From an uncultured Faecalibacterium sp. (GTDB lineage: Bacteria; Bacillota; Clostridia; Oscillospirales; Ruminococcaceae), in NCBI GenBank assembly GCA_934525735.1, contig CAKSZM010000021.1, forward strand, positions 1 through 25,190: a stretch of DNA of 25,190 bases, written 5' to 3'. Numbering within the stretch: the stretch's first letter is position 1; each line of letters opens with the position of its first letter. This document shows, piece after piece, positions 18,531 to 25,190 of this stretch. The notes below the pieces were generated by a model, which was not told the DNA's origin, did no database searches, and was given only the letters and a program-made list of their open reading frames with translations. Position numbers and translations under genes: made by a program.

Positions 18531-18572
18531 CTGTGACGCTTCCTTTTCTGAAAGATTCGGCCTGCCGGGAGA

Positions 18573-19865
18573 TCAGACGCGGTGGATGTAAGCCTCGCGC
18601 TCTGCACCCACGGAGATGTAGGTGATCTTGCAGCCGACGGCCTTTTCCAGATACTCCACATAGTCCTGTGCTTCCTTGGGCAGGTCTTCCCACTTGCGGG
18701 CAGCGGTAATATCGCAGTGCCAGCCGGGCAGGTACTCCACCACCGGCTGCGCGGTGTCCAGAGCTTCGCCCATGGGGAAACGGGTGGTGGTGCTGCCGTC
18801 GGTCAGCTTGTAGGCGGTGACCATGGGGATCTTTTCCATGTAGTCCAGCACGTCCAGCAGGGTCAGGGCAACCTCGTCGCAGCCCTGGCAGAACACACCG
18901 TAGCGGCTTGCCACCAGATCGATGGGGCCGACGCGGCGGGGACGGCCGGTGGCAGCGCCGTACTCGTGGCCGGCCTCACGCAGGGCGTGCTTTTCTTCCT
19001 CGGTCATAGCCAGCTCAGCAGTGAAGGGGCCGTCGCCGACGCAGGAAGAGTAAGCTTTCATGACGCCGATGGAGTTGTGCAGCTTGTGGCCCGGGATGCC
19101 TGCGCCGATGGGGGCGTAAGCGCCGATGACATTGGAAGAGGTTGTGTAGGGGTAGATACCGAAGTCGATGTCGCGCAGAGCACCCAACTGAGCCTCGAAC
19201 AGAACCTTCTTGCCCTCAGCGTCTGCGTCGGCCAGATACTGACCCACGTCGCAGATATAATCCTTGAAGATAGCGGCATACTTCTCCAGCCATGCCCACA
19301 TCTCATCCACGCTGATAGGAGCAGCGTTGTAGCTGCCCTCCATGACCAGATTCTTGGAATCGACCATGGTGACAAGGCGCTTCTTCACAGCGTCGTCCAG
19401 ATGCAGCAGGTCGCCCATGCGCAGGGTCTTTTTCATGTACTTGTCGCCGTAAGCGTAGGCGATGCCGCGCTTGGTGGAGCCGAACTGTGCGCCGGTCTTG
19501 GACAGGCGTGCTTCTTCCAGACCATCCTGCTCCACATGGTAGGGCATGGTGATGGTTGCACGGTCGGAGATCTTCAGGTTCTTGGGGCTGATCTCAATGC
19601 CCTGCTCGCGCAGCTTGGTGATCTCGCCGTCCAGATGATGCGGGTCGATGACCATGCCGTTGCCCATGACGCAGACGACATTGGGGCGCAGGATGCCGGA
19701 GGGCAGCAGATTCAGCACGAACTTGCCGCGCTCATTCTTGACCGTGTGACCGGCGTTGTTGCCGCCCTGATAGCGTGCAACGATGTCATACTCCTGGCTG
19801 ATGAGGTCGACCATGCGGCCCTTGCCTTCATCGCCCCAGTTGATACCCGTAATTGCAGTAAGCAT
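18573..19865 (-). CDS. purA: Adenylosuccinate synthetase (divergent subgroup)
   Basis: PurA joins IMP and aspartate with GTP to give adenylosuccinate, the first step to AMP. At 430 residues the length is normal. NWGDEGKG (9-16) holds the catalytic aspartate and P-loop, and NNAGHTV (36-42) the catalytic histidine. ATGRPRRVGPIDLV and the nucleotide-site TAYKLTDG are present. The IMP loop normally reads GTTGRGIGPAYEDK; here it is GSTKRGIAYAYGDK (129-142). The end SVGAEREAYI replaces SVGPDR. It is therefore a divergent clade or a paralogue. The start is ATG 19865 with AAGAGG upstream; the longer open frame to 19991 would cross the promoter. degV lies downstream in the same unit. Confidence 0.94.
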   Translation of the reverse strand: MLTAITGINWGDEGKGRMVDLISQEYDIVARYQGGNNAGHTVKNERGKFVLNLLPSGILRPNVVCVMGNGMVIDPHHLDGEITKLREQGIEISPKNLKISDRATITMPYHVEQDGLEEARLSKTGAQFGSTKRGIAYAYGDKYMKKTLRMGDLLHLDDAVKKRLVTMVDSKNLVMEGSYNAAPISVDEMWAWLEKYAAIFKDYICDVGQYLADADAEGKKVLFEAQLGALRDIDFGIYPYTTSSNVIGAYAPIGAGIPGHKLHNSIGVMKAYSSCVGDGPFTAELAMTEEEKHALREAGHEYGAATGRPRRVGPIDLVASRYGVFCQGCDEVALTLLDVLDYMEKIPMVTAYKLTDGSTTTRFPMGEALDTAQPVVEYLPGWHCDITAARKWEDLPKEAQDYVEYLEKAVGCKITYISVGAEREAYIHRV

Positions 19866-19905
19866 AATAAATGACCTCTTTATCATTTTTTCAAAAGACA
19901 GCCTT

Positions 19906-19958
19906 TTCCGTGCACCTTGCCCGGGATACGCCACCTTGGGAAAACGCACTGCACGGAA
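19906..19958 (-). promoter_or_regulatory. Inverted repeat in the purA leader
   Basis: TTCCGTGCA (19950-19958 on the minus strand) and TGCACGGAA (19906-19914) are perfect complements enclosing 35 bases. The enclosed part contains CCC and GGG tracts that may pair, and the motif CAAGGTG occurs twice. The leader is about 105 bases. I could not match it to a known riboswitch. Confidence 0.45.
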
Positions 19959-19976
19959 CACGCCCGCACCAATGCT

Positions 19977-20005
19977 AGTATAGTATAACACAGTCCGCCG
20001 CGCAA
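19977..20005 (-). promoter_or_regulatory. Promoter of purA-degV
   Basis: On the minus strand, -35 TTGCGC (20000-20005), 17 bases and -10 TATACT (19977-19982). The -35 overlaps the end of the T-run of the ynzC terminator. Confidence 0.72.
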
Positions 20006-20044
20006 AAAAAGAGGAAAGCGCACCTTTTCGGGTGCATTTTCCTC
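20004..20044 (-). terminator. Terminator of ynzC
   Basis: On the minus strand GAGGAAA and TGCACC (20031-20044) pair with GGTGC and TTTCCTC (20011-20024) with a two-base internal mismatch, followed by a run of seven T. It directly abuts the purA promoter. Confidence 0.85.
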
Positions 20045-20070
20045 CAAAAAAATCTCACAAAATTGTGCGT

Positions 20071-20295
20071 TCAGCTGCGGGGCTTCTTGATATCGGTGCG
20101 GCGGGTCACCTTGTGGATGGTGCCGTCCGGTTCCTTGATGGATGTGCGGTCCAGCTGGGCGCGCAGGCTGGCCTTGACGTCAGCCAGATACTCCTGCCGC
20201 AGCGCCTGCTGCTCCGCCTTTTCGGCTTCGGTCAGGCCGGTGGTCTTGCTCTTTTTTGCCAGCTCGTTGATGCGGGCGATTTTTTCCTGTGTCAT
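20071..20295 (-). CDS. ynzC: DUF896 (UPF0291, YnzC-like) small protein
   Basis: This 74-residue basic cytoplasmic protein matches the DUF896 family, whose B. subtilis members include Ynz[35 protein letters not shown] is the helical-hairpin core; DPDG-like KEPDG and a basic tail follow. The biochemical role is unknown; some family members are SOS-linked, but no LexA box is evident here. GGAGG at 20303-20307 supports the start. It is transcribed alone, divergently from queH, from an interlocked promoter pair. Confidence 0.93.
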   Translation of the reverse strand: MTQEKIARINELAKKSKTTGLTEAEKAEQQALRQEYLADVKASLRAQLDRTSIKEPDGTIHKVTRRTDIKKPRS

Positions 20296-20326
20296 GGGGG
20301 AGCCTCCTGTATTTTAAAGCAGAATA

Positions 20327-20335
20327 TGTTATAAT
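20327..20335 (+). promoter_or_regulatory. Extended -10 promoter of queH
   Basis: TGTTATAAT combines a TGn extension (20327-20329) with a perfect TATAAT (20330-20335). The -35 region (CTGTAT near 20307) is weak and lies over the ynzC ribosome site. The expected start is near 20342. Confidence 0.7.
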
Positions 20336-20347
20336 GAATGCAAAACC

Positions 20348-20376
20348 ATTATAACAGAGGATGAACGCAATGGCAA
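20348..20376 (-). promoter_or_regulatory. Promoter of ynzC
   Basis: On the minus strand, -35 TTGCCA (20371-20376), 17 bases and perfect -10 TATAAT (20348-20353), also with the TGTTATAAT extension. The -35 overlaps the queH start codon region. The start would be near 20341, back to back with the queH start. Confidence 0.72.
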
Positions 20377-20990
20377 CTCAACTGAACTACGCCCAGCAGA
20401 TGGATGCTGTGCTGAAAAATTTAGGCGATGCCCGCCCGCGCCTGCTGCTCCACGCCTGCTGCGGGCCGTGCTCCAGCGCCGTGCTGGAGCAGCTGTGCCA
20501 GTATTTTGAGATCACGGTTCTCTACTATAACCCCAACACCTGGCCTGCCGAGGAATACCATCGCCGGGGCGAAGAGCTGAAAAAGTTCGTGGCCGAGGCT
20601 CACCCGCTGGGGGTGACCGTGGTGGAGGACACCTACGACCCGCAGGAGTTCTACTCTGCCGTGCAGGGCCTCGAAAACGAGCCGGAGCGCGGCAGCCGCT
20701 GCACGGTCTGCTACCGGCTGCGGATGCGCCGGGCGGCGCAGTACGCCGCCGAACACGGTTTCGACTGGTTTACCACTACCCTTTCCATCAGCCCCCACAA
20801 GGACGCCAAGCGCATCAACGCCATCGGGCAGGAACTGGAAGCGGAATTCGGGGTAAAGCATCTGCCCTCGGACTTCAAAAAGCACAACGGTTATCTGCGC
20901 AGCCTGCAGCTTTCGGAGCAGTACAGCCTGTACCGGCAGGACTACTGCGGCTGCGAGTTCAGCGCAAAGGCGCGGGGCATTGAGAAATAA
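20370..20990 (+). CDS. queH: Epoxyqueuosine reductase QueH
   Basis: QueH reduces epoxyqueuosine to queuosine in the tRNA wobble base, the last step of the pathway. It is a cytoplasmic iron-sulfur enzyme that replaces QueG. In the 206 residues, LLLHACCGPCSS gives the CCGPC at 30-34. CTVCYRLRM and the late YCGC complete the metal-cysteine set. The NPN and TTTLSISPHKD stretches are typical. I chose ATG 20370 because AGAGG (20356-20360) is nine bases upstream; the in-frame ATG at 20361 would touch that site directly. No other queuosine genes are nearby. A strong terminator follows. Confidence 0.95.
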   Translation: MATQLNYAQQMDAVLKNLGDARPRLLLHACCGPCSSAVLEQLCQYFEITVLYYNPNTWPAEEYHRRGEELKKFVAEAHPLGVTVVEDTYDPQEFYSAVQGLENEPERGSRCTVCYRLRMRRAAQYAAEHGFDWFTTTLSISPHKDAKRINAIGQELEAEFGVKHLPSDFKKHNGYLRSLQLSEQYSLYRQDYCGCEFSAKARGIEK

Positions 20991-21008
20991 GCCTTACGAT
21001 TCAGAATT

Positions 21009-21049
21009 GCAAACCGGCAAGGCCCGAGGGCTTTGCCGGTTTGCTTTTT
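21009..21049 (+). terminator. Terminator of queH
   Basis: GCAAACCGGCAAGGCCC (21009-21025) pairs with 21028-21044 with one G-U pair, and TTTTT follows. Confidence 0.93.
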
Positions 21050-21131
21050 CTCAGGGAGGGACGGAACGGAAAGCTGCATCGGCTGCTGCCGGACCTGCGT
21101 CCGCCGCGCAGCAGTGTAAATTGCCATTTTC

Positions 21132-21842
21132 TCAGCAGCCGTCGCCTTTCTGTGGAAACTCATCGAAATTGTCGAACATGAACTCCATCTTATCGATTTT
21201 CTTTACCGTGTGGTAATGGCCGCAGTACCATTTTTCATAGTCCAGCTTTCCTTCGATTTCTCCCAGCCATCGCTCCGTCGATTTATCCACCATGTACTGA
21301 TTGAGGCCGGGCAGGAACACTTCGACAGGCTCATACCGCAGCGGAGCCGTATGGGTCAGAACGACATCCACATCCCATTGGAGCTGTTCCAGCTTTTCCT
21401 CCGCCCTGCGCTTGATTTCATCCGACGGCTGTTCATCCGGCCACCAGTGATACCCATTCAGCAGGCGATATGCTTTGTCCACGCTGTATGCTCCGCCGAC
21501 CACAAACGTCCGCTGCCCTGCGATGTTATACAGTTCCCCATCCTTGGCAAAAAGAATATGCGGATACTTGTCTTCTGTAAATACCGTTCCGCCGCGCCAT
21601 TCTGCTTCTCGGTATGTCGGGATCGACTGCGGCCGCATTTCATGATTCCCATGGATGGCAAAGATGGTGATGGGCAGGGATTCCAGAAATTCCTTTGTCC
21701 TCTGGTCATGCTCACCGCCATAATAATTGATTCCCGCATCACCGAGAACGATCAGAACATCTTCTTTTTTTGTTGCCATCCTCCCGCAAAATTCCGCAAC
21801 TCTTCCAAAATCCCCATGGGTATCTCCCGTAATAAAAATCAT
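21132..21842 (-). CDS. Calcineurin-like metallophosphoesterase
   Basis: This 236-residue cytoplasmic protein is a dinuclear-metal phosphoesterase. All motifs are present in order: GDTHGD near the N-terminus (D7, H9), LGDAGINY, GNHE, LTHTAP and GHYH. The substrate is unknown; relatives act on phosphodiesters, phosphoproteins or nucleotides. I chose ATG 21842 because GGCGGTGAG precedes it and the family starts right before the first motif; ATG 21866 has no ribosome site. Its base composition looks lower in GC than its neighbours, which hints at a different origin (by eye). It stands alone; only a GC-rich hairpin without a T-run (21082-21115) lies downstream. Confidence 0.9.
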   Translation of the reverse strand: MIFITGDTHGDFGRVAEFCGRMATKKEDVLIVLGDAGINYYGGEHDQRTKEFLESLPITIFAIHGNHEMRPQSIPTYREAEWRGGTVFTEDKYPHILFAKDGELYNIAGQRTFVVGGAYSVDKAYRLLNGYHWWPDEQPSDEIKRRAEEKLEQLQWDVDVVLTHTAPLRYEPVEVFLPGLNQYMVDKSTERWLGEIEGKLDYEKWYCGHYHTVKKIDKMEFMFDNFDEFPQKGDGC

Positions 21843-21882
21843 GTTCTCACCGCCTTGTAATTTCATAGATTCTGATTTATCA

Positions 21883-21903
21883 ACTTTTCTTCGATCGAAA
21901 AGT
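21883..21903. promoter_or_regulatory. Palindrome upstream of the metallophosphoesterase gene
   Basis: ACTTTTC (21883-21889) and GAAAAGT (21897-21903) flank TTCGATC; alternatively TTCGATCGAA at 21890-21899 is a perfect palindrome. It lies about 40 bases before the start and could be an operator. Confidence 0.4.
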
Positions 21904-21939
21904 CTCTGATTCCTGCATGGCTTATCTGCACGCGGGTCG

Positions 21940-21969
21940 GAAGTACGCGGGTCGGGAGTTTCTCTGAGG
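21940..21969. repeat. Tandem 15-bp repeat
   Basis: The unit ACGCGGGTCGGAAGT (21940-21954) is repeated directly as ACGCGGGTCGGGAGT (21955-21969), with one mismatch. It lies between the MFS gene end and the metallophosphoesterase. Confidence 0.6.
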
Positions 21970-21980
21970 ACCGTCCGCCC

Positions 21981-23120
21981 TTATTCCTCCGGCAGCTTTG
22001 CCACCAGAACAGTGAACACGATCAGCCCCGCACAAGGCACGATGTTGGAGGCCATACCGGCGGCAAGGCCGGCCTTTTCAGCCACCATGCCGATGACCCA
22101 CGGCATCAGGATGGCACCGCTGGACGCTACCGGCAGCATGATGCCCATGCTGGTCACACTGGTCATCCGGCCCGCGCTGGCCACAGCGGTGGGGTTCAGG
22201 CCCGCCATGGAGAAGGCAAAGGCGAACAGCAGCGCAATCGCTGCGCCCTGCGTATGCGCCATCACCAGCAGCACATAAAAGAAGGTGCACAGTACGCTCA
22301 TGCCCACCATGGCCTTGCGCGGGTTCTTGAACGGGAACACAAACGCGATGAGCAGCCGTGCCACCAGCGTTGCGCCCCACATCACGGTGACCGTGTAAGC
22401 CGCCAGCGAACCGGCGATGATGCCGCTGCCCTTGAAGTAGGTCACCATCCAGCCGGTAACGCTCTGCTCAGCAGCGTTCTGACAGAACAAAAGGCCGGTC
22501 AGCAGCCAGAACCGGGCCGAGTGCAGAAAGCTCCAGTCGGTAACTTCTTTGGTCTTGGTGTCCTTGGCCTTGCCGCTGCCCAGCGGGGTGAAGGCATACA
22601 CCAGCCACAGCACAAAGCCCAGCGCCGCCAGCAGGAACACCGCCAGTTCGGTGCTCACCTTTGCGGCCGCTGCAATGAGGAACGGGCACAGCAGCGCGCC
22701 GCAGGCGTAGCAGCTGTGCATCAGGTTCATGCCCCGGGTGCGGTTTTCTGAGTTATCGCTGACCAGAATCGTGCAGGTGTTCATGGCGCTGCCCTTGGCG
22801 ATGCCCACGAGGAAGAACGCCAGTGCCAGCAGTGCCACCGCGCCGGTCATGCCCATCAGGCCGTAGCCCACCGCATAACCGACGGTCAGCAGCAGCACGC
22901 TGCGCTTCATGCCCAGCGCGCCGGGCAGCATGGCGATGAGAAAGCCCGCCAGCAGGTTGCCGATGCTCATGAGGGAAAGCAGGGTTCCGGTCATGCCGTA
23001 GGCAAAGCCATAGCGCTCCTGCAGCAGGCTGACTACCACGCCCGAGCTGATGGCGCAGATGCCGCTGAAAAAGAAAGTGAGAAAGCCCGCATTCCGCAGG
23101 CGTGTATTCTGGTGTTCCAT
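21981..23120 (-). CDS. Major facilitator superfamily transporter
   Basis: This 379-residue membrane protein has about twelve predicted helices in two halves joined by a charged loop (PLGSGKAKDTKTKEVTDW). The first half begins GFLTFFFSGICAISSGVVVSLLQ, and LLAGFLIAMLPGALGMKRSVLL resembles the helix 2-3 loop of the superfamily. The SFMAGLNPTA-like FAFSMAGLNPTAVASAGR in the second half recalls FucP-type sugar or metabolite carriers. The substrate cannot be named. AGAGGA precedes the ATG. No terminator is evident in the 114 bases between it and the next minus-strand gene. Confidence 0.9.
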   Translation of the reverse strand: MEHQNTRLRNAGFLTFFFSGICAISSGVVVSLLQERYGFAYGMTGTLLSLMSIGNLLAGFLIAMLPGALGMKRSVLLLTVGYAVGYGLMGMTGAVALLALAFFLVGIAKGSAMNTCTILVSDNSENRTRGMNLMHSCYACGALLCPFLIAAAAKVSTELAVFLLAALGFVLWLVYAFTPLGSGKAKDTKTKEVTDWSFLHSARFWLLTGLLFCQNAAEQSVTGWMVTYFKGSGIIAGSLAAYTVTVMWGATLVARLLIAFVFPFKNPRKAMVGMSVLCTFFYVLLVMAHTQGAAIALLFAFAFSMAGLNPTAVASAGRMTSVTSMGIMLPVASSGAILMPWVIGMVAEKAGLAAGMASNIVPCAGLIVFTVLVAKLPEE

Positions 23121-23157
23121 GGTATTCCTCTTTTCCTTGCAATAATATCCATGCTCT

Positions 23158-23185
23158 ATTTAACCATATTTCCGCGTCTTTTCAA
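23158..23185 (-). promoter_or_regulatory. Possible promoter of the MFS gene
   Basis: On the minus strand, -35 TTGAAA (23180-23185), 16 bases and -10 TTAAAT (23158-23163) with a TGG extension. The match is moderate, but the position fits. Confidence 0.4.
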
Positions 23186-23226
23186 CCAGATTTTGCAGGA
23201 ATGTGGAAAAATCCGCCGTTGCAGGC

Positions 23227-23266
23227 AAAAAGGAGGCCGCCGCACAGAATCGTGCGGCGGCCTCCT
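23227..23266 (-). terminator. Terminator of the rnf operon
   Basis: On the minus strand AGGAGGCCGCCGCAC (complement at 23252-23266 and 23231-23245) forms a perfect 15-bp stem with a six-base loop, followed by a T-run. It lies 14 bases after the rnfB stop. Confidence 0.94.
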
Positions 23267-23279
23267 GCCGGTTTACAGC

Positions 23280-24179
23280 TTATTCAGCCTTGGTCTCGGG
23301 CTTCACTTCAGCCTTGGTTTCCGGCTTTGCTGCAGGTGCAGCGGCCGGAGCTGCAGGCTTTGTCACAGGCTTCGGGGGATTGGGGTCATCCTTCAGCGGG
23401 AAGAGAATGATGTGCTTGGGGCACTTCTGGGCACACATGCCGCAGCCCTTGCACTTCTCATAGTCGATGCGGGCCACGCCGTTCTCCACATGGATGGCGT
23501 CGAACTTACAGGTGCGCTCGCACATGCCGCAGGCAATGCAGGAGGTGGTGCAGACCTTGTTGGCCACAGCGCCCTTATCCTGGTTGGAGCACATGACCAC
23601 CGGCTTGCGCGGGCCGGCAGCATCGATCATGATGACCTTCTTGGGGCAGATGTTGGCGCAGGCACCGCAGCCGGTGCACTTGTCCTTATCCACCTTGGCC
23701 ACGCCGTCCACGATGTGGATGGCGTCGAACTTACAAACCTTGGTGCAGTCGCCCAGACCCACACAGGCAAAGGAGCAGGTCTTGGGGCCGCCGTACAGAG
23801 CTGCAGCAGCAGCGCAGGTCTGGATGCCCTTGTAGTCGTAAGCGGGCTTGCAGTGCTCGGAGTTGCCCTGGCACTGAACCACGGCCTTCTTCTCCACAGC
23901 GCTTGCCTCGCCGCCCATGATCTTGGCGATGGCGGCAGCAGCCTTGGGGCCGCCGGGAGCGCACTTGTCGCAGGGGACGCCGTCCATGACGACAGCCTTT
24001 GCGTAGTCGGCGCAGCCTGCGTAACCGCAGCCGCCGCAGTTTGCACCGGCCAGGCAGCCGGCGACTTCTTCAATACGGGGGTCTTCCTCGACCGCCATGA
24101 ACTTGGCCGCCGCCACCAGAACGATGGCACCGACTGCGCCCACGATGGTACACAGGACAACAGCAGATACAATACTCAT
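23280..24179 (-). CDS. rnfB: Rnf complex ferredoxin-type subunit RnfB
   Basis: RnfB carries electrons from ferredoxin into the Rnf complex, which reduces NAD and pumps sodium or protons. In 299 residues, an N-terminal membrane helix (about 3-25) is followed by the [4Fe-4S] domain GCLAGANCGGCGYAGCADY. Several ferredoxin-like cysteine sets come next: CSFACVGLGDCTKVC, CTGCGACANICPK, CIACGMCERTC and CKGCGMCAQKCPK. The tail is a Pro/Ala/Lys/Glu stretch with KPETKAE twice. It is the last gene of the order E-A-B, as in clostridial rnfCDGEAB. A GGGAGGAA ribosome site precedes the ATG, and rnfA ends 15 bases upstream. Confidence 0.97.
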   Translation of the reverse strand: MSIVSAVVLCTIVGAVGAIVLVAAAKFMAVEEDPRIEEVAGCLAGANCGGCGYAGCADYAKAVVMDGVPCDKCAPGGPKAAAAIAKIMGGEASAVEKKAVVQCQGNSEHCKPAYDYKGIQTCAAAAALYGGPKTCSFACVGLGDCTKVCKFDAIHIVDGVAKVDKDKCTGCGACANICPKKVIMIDAAGPRKPVVMCSNQDKGAVANKVCTTSCIACGMCERTCKFDAIHVENGVARIDYEKCKGCGMCAQKCPKHIILFPLKDDPNPPKPVTKPAAPAAAPAAKPETKAEVKPETKAE

Positions 24180-24194
24180 TTTCCTGTTCCTCCC

Positions 24195-24827
24195 TTACAG
24201 CGTGACATTGAACAGGTTTTCGACGATGCCGCCGAAGCCCATGAAGGACAGGCTGGTGATTGCAGCAGCGATCAGGGTGATGGGCAGGCCCTTGAAGGAT
24301 GCCGGGGGATCGCAGGCTTCCACGCGCTTGCGAACGCCGCTGAACATGACCATAGCCAGCATGAAGCCGACGCCTGCGCCAATGGAGCAGACCAGAGCCT
24401 CAATGTAGGCAGCGCCGAAGCCCAGAGCAGCCACGTCTGCGCCGTAGTCGTCCACGACCAGAATGGTCACGGCCAGCACGCAGCAGTTGGTGGTGATCAG
24501 GGGCAGGTAAACGCCCAGCGAGTTATACAGGGCAACGACATACCTCTTGAGGAAGATCTCGATGAACTGCACCAGCACGGCGATGACCAGAATGAACACG
24601 ATGGTCTGCAGATAACCCAGACCGGCGGGATCCAGAATGAAGATCTGGATGGGGAACGTCACGGCCGTAGCCATGAACATGACGAAGATAACGGCGCCGG
24701 ACATACCAACGGAGGAGTCCAGCTTTTTGGAAACGCCCAGGAACGGGCAGATACCGTAGAACTTCACCAGCACGTAGTTGTTGACAAGGATCATGCTGAA
24801 GAAGATAGCAGCGAGTTTGACCAGCAT
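24195..24827 (-). CDS. rnfA: Rnf complex membrane subunit RnfA
   Basis: RnfA is an integral subunit of the Rnf ferredoxin:NAD oxidoreductase. The 210 residues have about six hydrophobic helices. The family opening FFSMILVNNYVLVKFYGICPFLGVSKK is clear, and YLPLITTNCCVLAV holds the conserved cysteines placed in an iron-sulfur site in the RnfA-RnfE pair. The N-terminal half mirrors RnfE. GGAGG at 24837-24841, inside the rnfE end, supports the start; only one base separates the rnfE stop from this gene. Confidence 0.97.
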   Translation of the reverse strand: MLVKLAAIFFSMILVNNYVLVKFYGICPFLGVSKKLDSSVGMSGAVIFVMFMATAVTFPIQIFILDPAGLGYLQTIVFILVIAVLVQFIEIFLKRYVVALYNSLGVYLPLITTNCCVLAVTILVVDDYGADVAALGFGAAYIEALVCSIGAGVGFMLAMVMFSGVRKRVEACDPPASFKGLPITLIAAAITSLSFMGFGGIVENLFNVTL

Positions 24828-24828
24828 C

Positions 24829-25190
24829 TTATTCGGCCTCCTTCTTCAGATTATCAATGTCGCAGCAGCTCTTGCGCTCGATGCGGGCATCCAACTTGCC
24901 TTCCAGCCACACACAGCCGGCCATCAGCAGGCCGAAGCAGAAGAATGCGCCGGGAGCCTGAGTCATGATGCCGATCTTTGCAACGCTGTCCGGCAGGACC
25001 TTGAAGCCCAGCCAGGTGCCGCTGCCCAGGATCTCACGGATGGTAGCCATCAGCACAACGGTGAGGGTGTAGCCGATGCCCATGCCGACGCCGTCCAGAG
25101 CGGAGTCCACCACGCTGTTCTTGCAGGCGAACATCTCGGCACGGCCCAGAATGATACAGTTGACAACGATCAGGGGCAGGAACACGCCCA
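24829..25190 (-). CDS. rnfE: Rnf complex membrane subunit RnfE, C-terminal part (5' end outside window)
   Basis: RnfE is the partner of RnfA in the membrane part of the Rnf complex. About 120 residues are visible up to the window edge and the start lies beyond it. LPLIVVNCIILGRAEMFA is the family counterpart of the RnfA cysteine helix. GMGIGYTLTVVLMATIREILGSGTWLG follows, then a last hydrophobic helix and a charged end. The order E-A-B implies that rnfC, D and G lie outside the window on the right. Confidence 0.95.
   Translation of the reverse strand, partial: GVFLPLIVVNCIILGRAEMFACKNSVVDSALDGVGMGIGYTLTVVLMATIREILGSGTWLGFKVLPDSVAKIGIMTQAPGAFFCFGLLMAGCVWLEGKLDARIERKSCCDIDNLKKEAE

Noticed and set aside
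21009..21131. Short plus-strand frame after queH
   Set aside because: It begins in the queH end, crosses the strong terminator and has no ribosome site.
23112..24968. A 618-codon plus-strand frame opposite rnfB/rnfA
   Set aside because: It spans several genuine minus-strand genes and their boundaries and has no domain or ribosome site.

Overview
The window looks like chromosomal core DNA from a GC-rich anaerobic Clostridia member, most likely an Oscillospiraceae/Ruminococcaceae organism such as Faecalibacterium. This rests on the high GC content, the strong AAGGAGG ribosome sites, the Rnf genes in the order E-A-B, a clostridial-type ClpB with CIRCE control, DUF896, QueH and DegV proteins. 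The genus is an inference; no rRNA or other taxonomic marker is present. I see no tRNA, rRNA, CRISPR array, insertion sequence, integrase or phage gene.

Layout. (1) 1-804: the 3' part of cysS with its terminator. (2) 873-3465: a three-gene plus-strand operon with a good promoter and a strong terminator. It encodes a ROK-family protein, a small FHA-like protein and a radical SAM/SPASM enzyme. This is the least conventional locus here. (3) 3478-5126: enolase on the minus strand, followed after its terminator by a possible 30-residue hydrophobic peptide gene. (4) 5286-6789: a MATE efflux transporter. (5) 6935-11963: a complete branched-chain amino acid ABC importer, livJ-H-M-G-F, with a promoter-proximal terminator hairpin in its leader and a second terminator after livJ. 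(6) 11975-13166: asnA (ammonia-dependent asparagine synthetase), ending in a long hairpin shared with the convergent next gene. (7) 13165-17542, minus strand: a CNNM/CBS/CorC membrane protein and clpB. clpB has a consensus-like sigma-A promoter overlapping a CIRCE operator, and a 180-base leader that holds a second, degenerate CIRCE and a possible 20-codon upstream ORF. (8) 17571-20005, minus strand: purA-degV, with a divergent PurA. (9) 20004-21049: ynzC (DUF896) and queH, divergently transcribed from two interlocked promoters whose -10 elements form a perfect inverted repeat. (10) 21132-23185, minus strand: a metallophosphoesterase and an MFS transporter. (11) 23227-25190, minus strand: the distal end of an rnf operon (rnfE partial, rnfA, rnfB).

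Functionally this is mostly housekeeping: aminoacylation, glycolysis, asparagine and AMP synthesis, queuosine, protein disaggregation, amino-acid uptake and ion-gradient energetics. Three promoters (eno, liv, purA) share the same unusual -35 hexamer TTGCGC with exact 17-base spacing, which probably reflects local promoter style. The observations most worth following are the FHA-like/SPASM pair, the small hydrophobic peptide, the liv leader attenuator, the clpB leader with its upstream ORF, and the symmetric ynzC/queH promoter.
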